Assembly (NCBI GenBank): GCA_963792175.1
Contig: CAWBVG010000023.1
Location: forward strand, 1-33,706
DNA from: CAWBVG01 sp963792175
GTDB lineage: Bacteria; Acidobacteriota; Vicinamibacteria; Vicinamibacterales; CAVVIG01
DNA: 33,706 bases
Direction of reading: 5' to 3'
Every line of letters begins with the position of its first letter. Position 1 is the first letter of the stretch. A model generated the notes under the pieces. That model ran no database searches, was not told where the DNA came from, and was given only the letters and a program-made list of their open reading frames with translations. A program made the position numbers and the translations under genes. This document shows, in pieces, positions 16,275 through 24,019 of this stretch.

Positions 16275-18191
16275 ATGGGTGCCTTGAGAGGCCCTCGCCC
16301 TTCTCGACACCGCTACCAGGATTTCCGCCGCGACTACCGGCAGCAACGGCTGGACGATGCGGCCGGGAGTGGGAGCCGCCCGGAAGCCGAATCGCCGGAC
16401 CAGCGTCGCGGCAAACGCCGGGCATACGTGCGCGAGTACCTGCGGTGGCTGCGGCCGCACCGGTTCGCGGTCGCCACGGTCTTCGTGCTGGCGCTGGTGA
16501 CCGCCGGCCTCCAGATGATCGAGCCGTTGTTCATCCGGTTCATCATCGATCGCGTCCTGCTCAACACCGCCCTGGACACCGCGTCGCGCCTCGCCCACCT
16601 CCATCGCGCGGGCCTGGTCTACCTCGCGGTGATCTTCGCGAGCAGCCTGTTCGGCGTGCTCAAGGATTATCGACAGCGTCTGCTGAACGTGCGCGTGATG
16701 CTCTCGCTGCGGCAGTCATTGTTCCACCGGCTGCTGCATCTGCCGCTGCCCACGCTCTGGGACATGAAGACCGGCGGCATCCTGTCGCGGCTGACCGGCG
16801 ACATCGACACGACGACGGGCCTCATGCAGATGGCGATCGTCTCGCCGGGCGTGTCGATTATCCGGCTGCTGTTCGCGATTGTCGTGCTGCTGACGATCAA
16901 CTGGCGGCTGGCGCTGACGGCACTCGCCATCGTACCGGGGGTGATGCTTCTGAGCTTCATCTTCGCGAAGCGCGTCCGGCCCATCTACCGGTCGGTGCGA
17001 AAGGACGCCGAACAGATCGACGGCCGCGTCGGCGAGACCTTCTCGGGGATCCGCGTCGTGCGGGCATTCCGGCGGGAGCTGCGGGAATTGCGCGAGTACA
17101 TGCTCGGCCGCCACACCGTGCTGCGCAAGGAACTGTTCGCCCAGCGGCGCGAGCTGTTCCTCTGGACGACGTGGGGCTTGCTGCTGGCCGCGGTCAATCT
17201 GGTGATTCTCTGGTACGGCGGCTACCTGAACATCGTCGGCGGTGCGTCGATCGGCGACATCATGGCGTTCCAGTGGTACACGTTCCTGCTGCTGAACCCG
17301 GTGTGGCAGATCGTCAACTCGTTTTCGGAGATTCAGCGCTCGCTCGCCGCGATGGAACGCGTGTTCGAAGTCCTCGCGATGGAGAGCGACAAGCCGGACC
17401 GGCCTGACGCGCGCGACGCGCCGGCGATTGTTCGCGAGGTCGTGTTCGATCGGGTCGACTTCGAGTACCGCGACGGTCAGCCCGTCGTGCGCGATTTCGA
17501 CGTTGTCGTGCCCGGCGGGACCGTGGTGGCGCTGGTCGGGCGCAGCGGCGCGGGCAAGACGACGGTGACCGACCTCGTCGCGCGGTTTCACGATCCGACG
17601 CGCGGGCGCATTCTGCTCAACCGCACCGACATCCGCGAGTTCCGGCTGCACAGCTATCGCGACCTGCTGGCGATCGTGCAGCAGGACGTGTTTCTTTTCG
17701 ACGGATCGGTGCGCGATAACATCGCCTACGGACGGCACGATGCGACCGACGCCGAGATCGAGGACGCCGCCCGCCGCGCCAACGCGCACGAGTTCATCGT
17801 CAAGCTGCCCGAGGGATTCGAGACCACCATCGGCGAGCGCGGCGTCAAGCTGTCGGGCGGACAACAGCAGCGCCTGGCCATCGCGCGGGCGATCCTCGCG
17901 CAGCCGCAGATCCTCATCCTCGACGAGGCGACCAGCAACCTCGACACCGAGAGCGAGCAACTGATCCAGGCGTCGATGGCGACGCTGCTCGCCGGGCGAA
18001 CGACGTTCATGATCGCGCATCGGCTGTCCACTATCCGACGTGCCGATCTCATCCTGCTGATGGAGGACGGCCGCATCATCGAGCGCGGTACGCACGAGGA
18101 ACTGATGACGCGGCGCGGCATCTACCACGCCATGGTCCAGCGTCAGATGGCCTCGCACGAGGAGACCGTGGATACTGCGTGGCAGAGATGA
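16275..18191 (+). CDS. ABC transporter, fused permease/ATPase (MsbA/LmrA-type exporter)
   Basis: A 638-residue half-transporter that acts as a homodimer. The N-terminal 60 residues are Arg-rich. Six spans follow (residues about 65-360, with RQSLFHRLLHLPLPTLWDMKTGGILSRLTGD typical of ABC_membrane), then the ATPase: Walker A GRSGAGKTT (422-430), Q-loop AIVQQDVFLFDGS, signature LSGGQQQR (526-533), Walker B ILILDEATS (546-554) and the H-loop IAHRLST. All are intact, so an active ATP-driven exporter of lipid or drug-like substrates is expected. The alternative is a lipid-A or peptidoglycan-precursor flippase, but substrates cannot be told from sequence. It begins 7 bp after the DUF1624 gene. The spacer after its stop is entirely an inverted-repeat element. 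Confidence 0.92.
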   Translation: MGALRGPRPSRHRYQDFRRDYRQQRLDDAAGSGSRPEAESPDQRRGKRRAYVREYLRWLRPHRFAVATVFVLALVTAGLQMIEPLFIRFIIDRVLLNTALDTASRLAHLHRAGLVYLAVIFASSLFGVLKDYRQRLLNVRVMLSLRQSLFHRLLHLPLPTLWDMKTGGILSRLTGDIDTTTGLMQMAIVSPGVSIIRLLFAIVVLLTINWRLALTALAIVPGVMLLSFIFAKRVRPIYRSVRKDAEQIDGRVGETFSGIRVVRAFRRELRELREYMLGRHTVLRKELFAQRRELFLWTTWGLLLAAVNLVILWYGGYLNIVGGASIGDIMAFQWYTFLLLNPVWQIVNSFSEIQRSLAAMERVFEVLAMESDKPDRPDARDAPAIVREVVFDRVDFEYRDGQPVVRDFDVVVPGGTVVALVGRSGAGKTTVTDLVARFHDPTRGRILLNRTDIREFRLHSYRDLLAIVQQDVFLFDGSVRDNIAYGRHDATDAEIEDAARRANAHEFIVKLPEGFETTIGERGVKLSGGQQQRLAIARAILAQPQILILDEATSNLDTESEQLIQASMATLLAGRTTFMIAHRLSTIRRADLILLMEDGRIIERGTHEELMTRRGIYHAMVQRQMASHEETVDTAWQR

Positions 18192-18530
18192 CAGAGCAAA
18201 CGGAGGAGACAACGGAGGGGACGGAGCGAACGGGATCACAAACGGAGACGCAGAGCAACGGAGACGAACGGAGCAGACCCCGAGTTCGACGGGCGGTCGC
18301 GCAGCCCGCGGCGTGACCGGATCGGATCGAAAAAACGAACACCACACGATCCAGGGTGCTCGTTTTTTGCGATCCGATCCGGTCGCGCGCGTCGGCGCTT
18401 CGCGACGACCCGTCGAACTGGTGAGCTCTCCGTTCGTCTCCGTTCCTCCGTGTCTCCGTGTTATCCCGTTCGCCCCGTACTCTCCGTTCCCGTTGTCTCC
18501 GTCTCCTCTGTTGCCGTTTCCTCGGTAGCG
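18192..18530 (+). repeat. Large imperfect inverted-repeat element, copy 1 (ACGGAG arms, CGAACACC core)
   Basis: The element fills the whole gap between the ABC exporter stop and the ligase ATG. Left arm 18192-18343 has many ACGGAG units, the box GCGAACGGGATCACA (18226-18240) and GTTCGACGGG (18284-18293). The right arm 18355-18530 has the complements in reverse order: CCCGTCGAAC (18409-18418), a one-base variant of the first box (18459-18473) and CTCCGT units. The inner stem, 18315-18343 against 18355-18384, pairs along about 29 bases with one extra base and one A/G difference, and has a 10-11-base loop. Copy 2 is at 24770-25055. No ORF inside is credible. Confidence 0.85.
18315..18384 (+). 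terminator. Core hairpin of copy 1, bidirectional terminator-like
   Basis: A long stem whose top reads AACGAACACC / GGTGCTCGTT and is flanked by six As on the left and six Ts on the right. Each strand therefore presents a hairpin followed by a T-run, as in an intrinsic terminator. It would stop read-through from the ABC exporter into the ligase gene. Function is inferred from shape only. Confidence 0.5.
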
Positions 18531-19406
18531 ATGTCATCAGCCTCCCTTCCTCAATGGCTCGAGCCGATGGCCGCGACGCTCACGCAGGAGCGGTTCAGCG
18601 GCCCGGAGTGGATCTTCGAGCGCAAGTTCGACGGCATCCGGCTGCTCGCCTTCAAGCAGGGAGACGACGTGCGGCTCTTCTCCCGGAATCGCTTGCCGCA
18701 ACACTACCCCGCCGTCGCCGCGGCGATCGCGGCGCTCCCCCATCGCGACCTGATCCTCGACGGAGAAGCGACGTGGCGTGCCGAGGACGCCGCCGGCTAT
18801 TACGTGTTCGATATCCTCTGGCTGGACGGCCGCGATGTGACGGCGCTGCCGCTCGAACAACGCCGCTCGCTGCTCGCCGGCCTGCCGCTGCGGCCGCCTC
18901 TGCAGCGAGTGCCCACGCTCGACGAGCCGAAGCCGTGGGAACACGCCTGCCGCGAAGGCTGGGAAGGCGTCATCGCGAAGCGGCGCGATTCGCGATACGA
19001 GCACCGCCGGTCGCCGCACTGGCTGAAGATGAAATGCGAGGCCTCGCAGGAGCTCGTCGTCGGCGGGTTTACCGATCCGCAAGGCGGACGCGTCGGGCTC
19101 GGCGCGCTCCTCGTCGGCTATTTCGAGGGCGACGACTTCGTCTTCGCCGGCAAAGTCGGCACCGGGTTCGATACGAAGCTCTTGCTGGAACTGCGCGCCC
19201 GCCTCGATGCGCTCGAAATCGAGAAGACGCCATTCACGAAAGCCAAGGGACTGCCGCGCCTGCGCGCCCATTGGGTGCGACCCGAGATCGTGGTCCAGGT
19301 TTCCTTCATCGAGTGGACGGTCCACGGCAAGCTGCGCCACTCCCGGCTCATCGGCATCCGGACGGACAAGGCGCCACGCGACGTCGTGCGCGAGATCAGG
19401 GGCTAA
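18531..19406 (+). CDS. ligD: ATP-dependent DNA ligase, LigD ligase-domain type
   Basis: A 291-residue stand-alone ligase domain for non-homologous end joining. The adenylation motif KFDG (32-35; Lys32 is the nucleophile) sits in WIFERKFDGIRLLAF. Later motifs are LILDGEATW, YYVFDILWLDG, EGVIAKRRDSRY and HWLKMKCEASQELVVGGFTDP. The OB-fold part has FAGKVGTGFD and, near the end, WVRPEIVVQVSFIEWTVHGKLRHSRLIGIR, all typical of LigD ligases. The start MSSASLPQWLEP at 18531 is chosen because upstream in-frame codons are just the CTCCGT tract of the repeat. The polymerase domain is a separate gene 88 bp downstream. Ku and the 3'-phosphoesterase domain are not in this window. Confidence 0.9.
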   Translation: MSSASLPQWLEPMAATLTQERFSGPEWIFERKFDGIRLLAFKQGDDVRLFSRNRLPQHYPAVAAAIAALPHRDLILDGEATWRAEDAAGYYVFDILWLDGRDVTALPLEQRRSLLAGLPLRPPLQRVPTLDEPKPWEHACREGWEGVIAKRRDSRYEHRRSPHWLKMKCEASQELVVGGFTDPQGGRVGLGALLVGYFEGDDFVFAGKVGTGFDTKLLLELRARLDALEIEKTPFTKAKGLPRLRAHWVRPEIVVQVSFIEWTVHGKLRHSRLIGIRTDKAPRDVVREIRG

Positions 19407-19490
19407 CAGGAGATCAGGAGATCAGGAGTAATCTTTTTCTTCGAAAAAGACGAATGATTTGCTGAGACTCCTGATCTTCTGAACTCCTGT
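19407..19490 (+). repeat. Inverted tract element between the two ligD genes
   Basis: Left tract 19407-19428 repeats CAGGAGAT about three times. A hairpin follows, TCTTTTTC (19432-19439), loop TTC, GAAAAAGA (19443-19450). The right tract 19467-19490 carries the complement (ACTCCTGATCTTCTGAACTC). The layout, tract-hairpin-complementary tract, is the same as in the two ACGGAG elements, but the unit word differs. It occupies essentially the whole spacer. Confidence 0.7.
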
Positions 19491-19494
19491 GAAC

Positions 19495-20391
19495 ATGCCT
19501 GATCTCGCTTCCGTCCCCGTGATCACACACCCCGAGAAGGTGTTGTTTCCGGACGATGGGATCACAAAAGGAGAACTGGCGGCGTACTACGAGGCGATCG
19601 CGCCGATCATGCTGCCGCATATCGGCGCGCGTCCGATCACGATGGAACGGTATCCGGCGGGAATCGACAAGAAGGGGTTCTGGCAGAAGGACGTCTCGAA
19701 AGGCTTTCCGCCGTGGCTGGAGCGGATCGCGGTCCCCAAGAAAGACGGGACGGTGCACCATCCGCTCGTCAGCGACACGCGGTCGCTGCTGTGGGTCACC
19801 AACCAGAACACGATCACACAGCATGTGTGGACCTCGCGGGCGCCGAACCTCTATTACCCCGACGTGTGCGTGTTCGATCTCGATCCGTCCAAGGAAGACG
19901 AGCCCGACGAGTTGCGCGCGGCCGCATTGGCGCTTCGGGATCTGCTGAAAGAGCTGGGACTCGTCACGTGGGTGAAAACGTCAGGCTCCAAGGGTTTTCA
20001 CATCCTCGTCTCGCTCGACGGCAGCGCCAGGATGGGCGAGGTCGCGCGATTCGCACACGCCGTCGGCGCGCTGCTGGTCGCGCGGCAGCCGGAGCGCTTC
20101 ACCCAGGAATTCAGCAAGGTCGATCGCGGCGGGCGGATCCTCGTCGATACGGGACGTAACGGTTACAGTGCCACGTTCGCGGCGGCGTACACCGTCCGCG
20201 CGAAGCGCGGCGCCCCGGTCTCCGCGCCGTGCACGTGGGCAGAAGTGGAGCGCGGCGAGGTCCTGCCGCGAACGTTTACGCTGCGGACGATGGCCGACCG
20301 TGTGGCCTCGGTCGGCGATCTCTGGTCCGATCTTCAGGAACGCGGCAGCTCGCTGCGACAGCCGATCGAACGACTGAAGAAGTTAACGTAG
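19495..20391 (+). CDS. ligD: LigD polymerase/primase domain (NHEJ polymerase), stand-alone
   Basis: A 298-residue archaeo-eukaryotic primase-type polymerase that fills gaps and adds ribonucleotides at double-strand breaks. Visible family features: THPEKVLFPDDGITKGELAAYY at the start, RPITMERYPAG, FWQKDVSKGFP, the metal site FDLDPS (127-132), TSGSKGFHILVSL, the third acidic site LVDTGRNGYSATFAAAYTVRA, and GAPVSAPCTWAEV near the end. All residues expected for activity are present. ATG 19495 is used; GTG 19489 is equally possible, and neither has a good ribosome-binding site. In many bacteria this domain is fused to the ligase; here the ligase is the preceding gene. Confidence 0.9.
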   Translation: MPDLASVPVITHPEKVLFPDDGITKGELAAYYEAIAPIMLPHIGARPITMERYPAGIDKKGFWQKDVSKGFPPWLERIAVPKKDGTVHHPLVSDTRSLLWVTNQNTITQHVWTSRAPNLYYPDVCVFDLDPSKEDEPDELRAAALALRDLLKELGLVTWVKTSGSKGFHILVSLDGSARMGEVARFAHAVGALLVARQPERFTQEFSKVDRGGRILVDTGRNGYSATFAAAYTVRAKRGAPVSAPCTWAEVERGEVLPRTFTLRTMADRVASVGDLWSDLQERGSSLRQPIERLKKLT

Positions 20392-20500
20392 TCACGCCGC
20401 CGCTGTGAGCGCACTCGAGCGACAGGCTTAGCCCGCGCGGCGAATCGCCGTTGTCGAACGAGCGGCGCCAGATCGACACGTCTGGATGTCATTGAGTGGC

Positions 20501-20528
20501 TTACATTTAGCGCGACGTTCGGTACAAT
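20501..20528 (+). promoter_or_regulatory. Sigma-70-like promoter before the DUF2157 gene
   Basis: TTACAT (20501-20506), a 16-base spacer, then TACAAT (20523-20528). The -10 matches 5/6. The ATG at 20543 follows 14 bases after the -10, so the leader would be only about 7-9 bases. The rest of the spacer, 20392-20500, shows nothing I recognise. Confidence 0.5.
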
Positions 20529-20542
20529 CCGGCGCGGTGACG

Positions 20543-21479
20543 ATGGTCGAGCGGCTCAGCCGCTGGAAGGACGAGGGCGTCATCACGCCCGCCCAGTTCG
20601 AGCGCCTCGGGGCGATCGTGCGGAAAGGATCGCTTTTCGGTTTCGCTCGAGCTGAACGCGCTTCTGTATTTCGGCGTGCTGTCGATTGCGGCCGGGTTGC
20701 TCTGGACCGTCCGGACGCATTTCACCGATCTGGGCGACAGCGCGGTCGTGCTGGCGCTGTCTGCGATCGTCGCCGTCTGCGTCTGGTACTGCTTTTCGCG
20801 CGCGCGGCCGTACTCGCCCGGCGAGGTCGAATCGCCGACCGCGATCTTCGACTACGTGCTGTACCTCGGGTGCCTGGTGTTCGCCATCGAGCTGGCGTTC
20901 GTCGAAATGCGATTCGCGCTGCTCAAAGACGCCTGGGATAGCTACGTGCTGGTGTCAGCGGCGGTCTTCTTCGCCGCAGCCTATCGATTCGACAACCGCT
21001 TCGTGCTGTCGCTGGCGCTGTCGACGCTGGCCGCCTGGTTCGGCATCAAGCTCTCACGGTTCGGCTTCGGATCCGCCGACTCGCTACGCGCGTCGGCGCT
21101 GGTGTACGGCGCGCTCGTCGCCGGAACGGGGATCGCGCTGCAGCGGCTGACGATCAAACCGCATTTCGTGGAGACACATCTGCATGTCGCCGCGACGGCC
21201 GCCTTCGTCGCGTTGACGTCGGGCGTGACCTCGGCCAATACCGGTTTCTTCTATTTGTTCGGGCTGCTGACGCTGGCCGTCATCTCGATTGCGTACGGCA
21301 TCCGGCGCCGCGAGTTCGCGTTCGTCGCCTATGGAGCGGTCTATCCCTACGTCGGCATCAGCCTGAAGCTGGTTCAGTCGCTCAGCGTCACGACCACGAT
21401 GGCCTACGGCGTCGTGTCGGGCACTGCCATGGTGATCGTGATCGTGTACGTGGCGCGCCGCTTTGGACGAGACGCATGA
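20543..21479 (+). CDS. DUF2157-type multi-span membrane protein (one frameshift)
   Basis: The start MVERLSRWKDEGVITPAQFERLGAI is the typical soluble head of DUF2157 proteins (a helical 'linker-responsive to bottom' pattern ending before the first span). A frame change near 20632 leads to SLELNALLYFGVLSIAAGLLWTV, and the rest is continuous: about eight hydrophobic spans (for example DSAVVLALSAIVAVCVWYCF, FFYLFGLLTLAVISIAYGI, GVVSGTAMVIVIVYVARRF). Function is unknown. The single shift in a coherent protein is probably an indel error. Its stop overlaps the next ATG (ATGA, 21476-21479). The next gene has the same plan, a helical head followed by many spans, suggesting an old duplication and perhaps a heteromeric membrane complex. 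Confidence 0.75.
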
Positions 21480-22660
21480 GCGTGTACGCGACGGCCGACG
21501 AAGAACGGATTCGCGCGGGCGCGCAGGTCCGAGCCTGGACGCAGTCCGGGTTGCTGGACGCGGCACAGGGCGCCTCGATCGAATCCGGACTCCGGACCGA
21601 GCTCAGACGCACGAATCGCGCTCTGCGATTCGCCCTCTTCATCTTCGGCACCATCGTCGTGTTGGCGTCGGTGGGGCTCTGGATCGCCGCATTCAATCTC
21701 AGATTCGATTCAGCTGTGGCCTGGACAGCTATCGTCGCGGGCATCGCCTGTTTCATCGTCGCGCAGTTCCTCGTTCTCAAGTTTCAGCTCTATCGTTTCG
21801 GCGTCGAGGAAGCGTTCGCGGTGTGGGCGGTGATGTTGGCGGGCTTCGGGGTCGGCTTCCTGGTGTCGTCCGGCGGCACGAACGGCGACTCGCCAGCGCT
21901 GGCCGCTTTCCTGACCGCGGCGGTAGCGAGCGCGGTCGTCTATTGGCGGTTCGGGTATCTGTATGCCGCGTTCGCCGCAGTGGCAAGCGGCGCATTCGCG
22001 GCTTTTTTTCTCGGTCTGCCGATGGCGGCGGCGCGGACCGTCTCCGCGTCGATTCTCCTCGCCGCGTTCGCAGTGGCACGAAGAGCCCGCCGGGCGCACG
22101 GCGAGGAGTTCCCCGGCGACGACTACGGAGCGATCGAATCGATCGCCTGGATCGGTATCTATGGTGTGCTGAACCTGAGACTGTCGCTCGACCTGTCCCC
22201 CGCGATTTACCGTGCCCGCGCAGACGTGCCGACGCTGTTCTACTGGGCCACCTACGCCGCCATCTGGCTGCTCCCCGCAACCGGTTTCGCGCTCGCGGTG
22301 CGGGACAAACATCGACCGATGTTGTGGGCGAGCCTCGTCACGGCGATGGCCACGCTGGCCACCAACAAGCCGTACCTGGGCTGGCAGCAACACACGTGGG
22401 ATCCGGTGCTGCTCGGCGTACTCCTGCTCGCGACCGCGATGGCTGTCCGACGCTGGCTGTCGCGCGGGCCGGATGGACACCGCCGCGGATTCATCCCGCA
22501 GCCCCTGGTGGCGAGCGTCGATCGACAGGCGCTCGACGTGCTGGCCACGGTCGCGGTCGCGGCGCAGCCAGGCACGCCGCGCATGCCGAACGAGACGCCC
22601 GCGGTCGAACCCGGTCGCGGCGGTCGATCGGGCGGCGGTGGCGGGGGCGCGGACTTTTGA
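21476..22660 (+). CDS. Multi-span membrane protein with Gly-rich tail
   Basis: A 394-residue protein with a soluble head (residues 1-45, ERIRAGAQVRAWTQSGLLDAAQGASI), a plan shared with the preceding DUF2157-like protein. About nine hydrophobic spans follow between residues 50 and 320 (for example FALFIFGTIVVLASVGLWIA, VWAVMLAGFGVGFLVSS, LLGVLLLATAMAVRRWL). The C-terminus is unusual: PGRGGRSGGGGGGADF, a glycine run ending in Phe, like tails of some secreted or TPM-domain membrane proteins. It is translationally coupled to the previous gene through a 4-bp overlap. No enzyme motif is seen and no function is assigned. Confidence 0.75.
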   Translation: MSVYATADEERIRAGAQVRAWTQSGLLDAAQGASIESGLRTELRRTNRALRFALFIFGTIVVLASVGLWIAAFNLRFDSAVAWTAIVAGIACFIVAQFLVLKFQLYRFGVEEAFAVWAVMLAGFGVGFLVSSGGTNGDSPALAAFLTAAVASAVVYWRFGYLYAAFAAVASGAFAAFFLGLPMAAARTVSASILLAAFAVARRARRAHGEEFPGDDYGAIESIAWIGIYGVLNLRLSLDLSPAIYRARADVPTLFYWATYAAIWLLPATGFALAVRDKHRPMLWASLVTAMATLATNKPYLGWQQHTWDPVLLGVLLLATAMAVRRWLSRGPDGHRRGFIPQPLVASVDRQALDVLATVAVAAQPGTPRMPNETPAVEPGRGGRSGGGGGGADF

Positions 22661-22719
22661 AAGTTAAAACTTAAAAGTTAAAAGTTAGAAGTCAAAGTCA
22701 AAAGTCAAAAAGTCAAAAG
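22661..22719 (+). repeat. AT-rich low-complexity tract (AAAGTTAAA / AAGTCAAA units)
   Basis: A run of about 59 bases built from AAAAGTTAAA-like words that turn into AAAGTCAAAA words, in a genome otherwise near two-thirds GC. It fills the spacer between the membrane protein stop and the ribosome-binding site GGGAGG (22719-22724) of the PQQ-dehydrogenase gene. No complementary tract follows. Confidence 0.75.
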
Positions 22720-22728
22720 GGAGGACGA

Positions 22729-24015
22729 ATGCGTTTCAGACGTGCGTTGACGTGGGCGGCATGTCTCGTGGCGTGCGCGATCGAGGCGACGGAGCTGACC
22801 GCACAACCAGTGCGCGCGGTTCCGCGTCCGCCGGCGCAAGCGCCCGGACCGGCCCGTCCGGAAGACGGCAGCGCCGCGCCGGACGGCTACGCGCCGCTTC
22901 CGGAATGGCTGGGACAAACCCGCGCCTCACGAGCGGCGAAAACGGCCGCGTACGACGTCGAGACCGTTGCTGAAGGATTCGCCGCGGCCTTCTGCTTCAG
23001 TTTTCTTCCCGACGGCCGGATCATCGTCGGCGAGCGTCCGGGCCGCATCAGGATCGTCGGCAAAGACGGGAAGGTCTCCGATCCGATCGACGGCATGCCG
23101 GCCAATCTGTTCGTTCGCGGCGGGCAGGGCTTGTACGAAGTCAGACCCGATCGGGCGTTCGCCACGAATCGGACGATCTACTTGACCTACACCGTGCTGC
23201 CCGATGGCAGCAACCCTGCCGCGCTGCCGCGCACCCCCGGCGTCGTCGTCGCCGCGCGCGCGAGGCTCTCGCCGGACGACAAGCGGCTCGAGGACGTGAA
23301 GGTGCTGTTGAACGCCGAAGGCACAGGCGGCCGGCTGATTCAAGCGCCCGATGGGACGCTGTACGTCACCTCCACGATTCCGGCCGGCCTGGGGATCAAC
23401 GCCGTCGACTGGCCGCAGCCGCAGCAATACGACAGCAACATGGGCAAGGTGCTGCGCATCAACGCCGACGGATCGATTCCGAAGGACAACCCGTTTACCG
23501 GCCGCGCCGGGGCGCATCCGGAAATCTACGCGCTCGGCTTCCGCGACATCCAGGGTGTCGCCATCCATCCGCGAACCGGCAGACTCTGGACAAGCGAACA
23601 TGGACCGCGCGGCGGCGACGAGATCAACGTCGTCGACAAGGGCAAGAACTACGGCTTCCCGGTGATCGGCTACGGGCGGGAGTACTCGGGGAAACCGATC
23701 AACGGCGATAAGACCGTGCAGGAGGGCATGGAGCAGCCCGTGTACTTCTGGACGCCCGACATCGCGCCCGCCGGCATCGCGTTCTATACGGGGAAGCTCT
23801 TTCCCGCGTGGCACGACGACCTGTTCGTCTCGACGCTCGTCGGCCGCTCACTCGTGCGCCTGGTCATGAAGGACGATCGCGTGGTCGGCGAACAGCGCCT
23901 GTTGACCGAGCTGAACGCGAGGATCCGCGGCGTCGCCGAAGGGCCCGACGGCGCCCTCTACGTGCTCACCGACGGCGTCAACGGCAAAATTCTGCGACTG
24001 GTGCCCAAACGCTGA
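22729..24015 (+). CDS. PQQ-dependent sugar dehydrogenase-like protein (soluble GDH/YliI family)
   Basis: A 428-residue exported six-bladed propeller (signal peptide about 1-25). Family phrases: FSFLPDGRIIVGERPGRIRIV (91-110), GTGGRLIQAPDGTLYVTS (198-215), EIYALGFRDIQGVAIHPRTGRLWTSEHGPRGGDEINVV (265-302), GKNYGFPVIGYG, FWTPDIAPAGIAFYTG and the C-terminal RGVAEGPDGALYVLTDG. In soluble glucose dehydrogenase the catalytic base is a His just before S-G-R-L; here that position (198) is Gly. The usual HRNPQG is FRDIQG, so the PQQ-contacting Arg is kept. Either the substrate chemistry differs or activity is weak. The alternative is a related sorbosone or aldose dehydrogenase homologue. The start is set by GGGAGG 4 bases upstream. 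Confidence 0.85.
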   Translation: MRFRRALTWAACLVACAIEATELTAQPVRAVPRPPAQAPGPARPEDGSAAPDGYAPLPEWLGQTRASRAAKTAAYDVETVAEGFAAAFCFSFLPDGRIIVGERPGRIRIVGKDGKVSDPIDGMPANLFVRGGQGLYEVRPDRAFATNRTIYLTYTVLPDGSNPAALPRTPGVVVAARARLSPDDKRLEDVKVLLNAEGTGGRLIQAPDGTLYVTSTIPAGLGINAVDWPQPQQYDSNMGKVLRINADGSIPKDNPFTGRAGAHPEIYALGFRDIQGVAIHPRTGRLWTSEHGPRGGDEINVVDKGKNYGFPVIGYGREYSGKPINGDKTVQEGMEQPVYFWTPDIAPAGIAFYTGKLFPAWHDDLFVSTLVGRSLVRLVMKDDRVVGEQRLLTELNARIRGVAEGPDGALYVLTDGVNGKILRLVPKR

Positions 24016-24019
24016 CGCG

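Noticed and set aside
18450..18530. In-frame N-terminal extension of the ligase gene (begins MSPCYPVRP)
   Set aside because: It only translates CTCCGT units of the inverted-repeat element, giving Ser/Val/Pro repeats, and the ligase fold starts after ATG 18531.
18192..18530. CRISPR array or tandem-repeat locus
   Set aside because: The ACGGAG units are short, unevenly spaced and mirrored; there are no regular repeats and spacers and no cas genes.
20392..20500. Small RNA or tRNA in the spacer after the LigD polymerase gene
   Set aside because: No cloverleaf, T-loop or terminator pattern could be made out.
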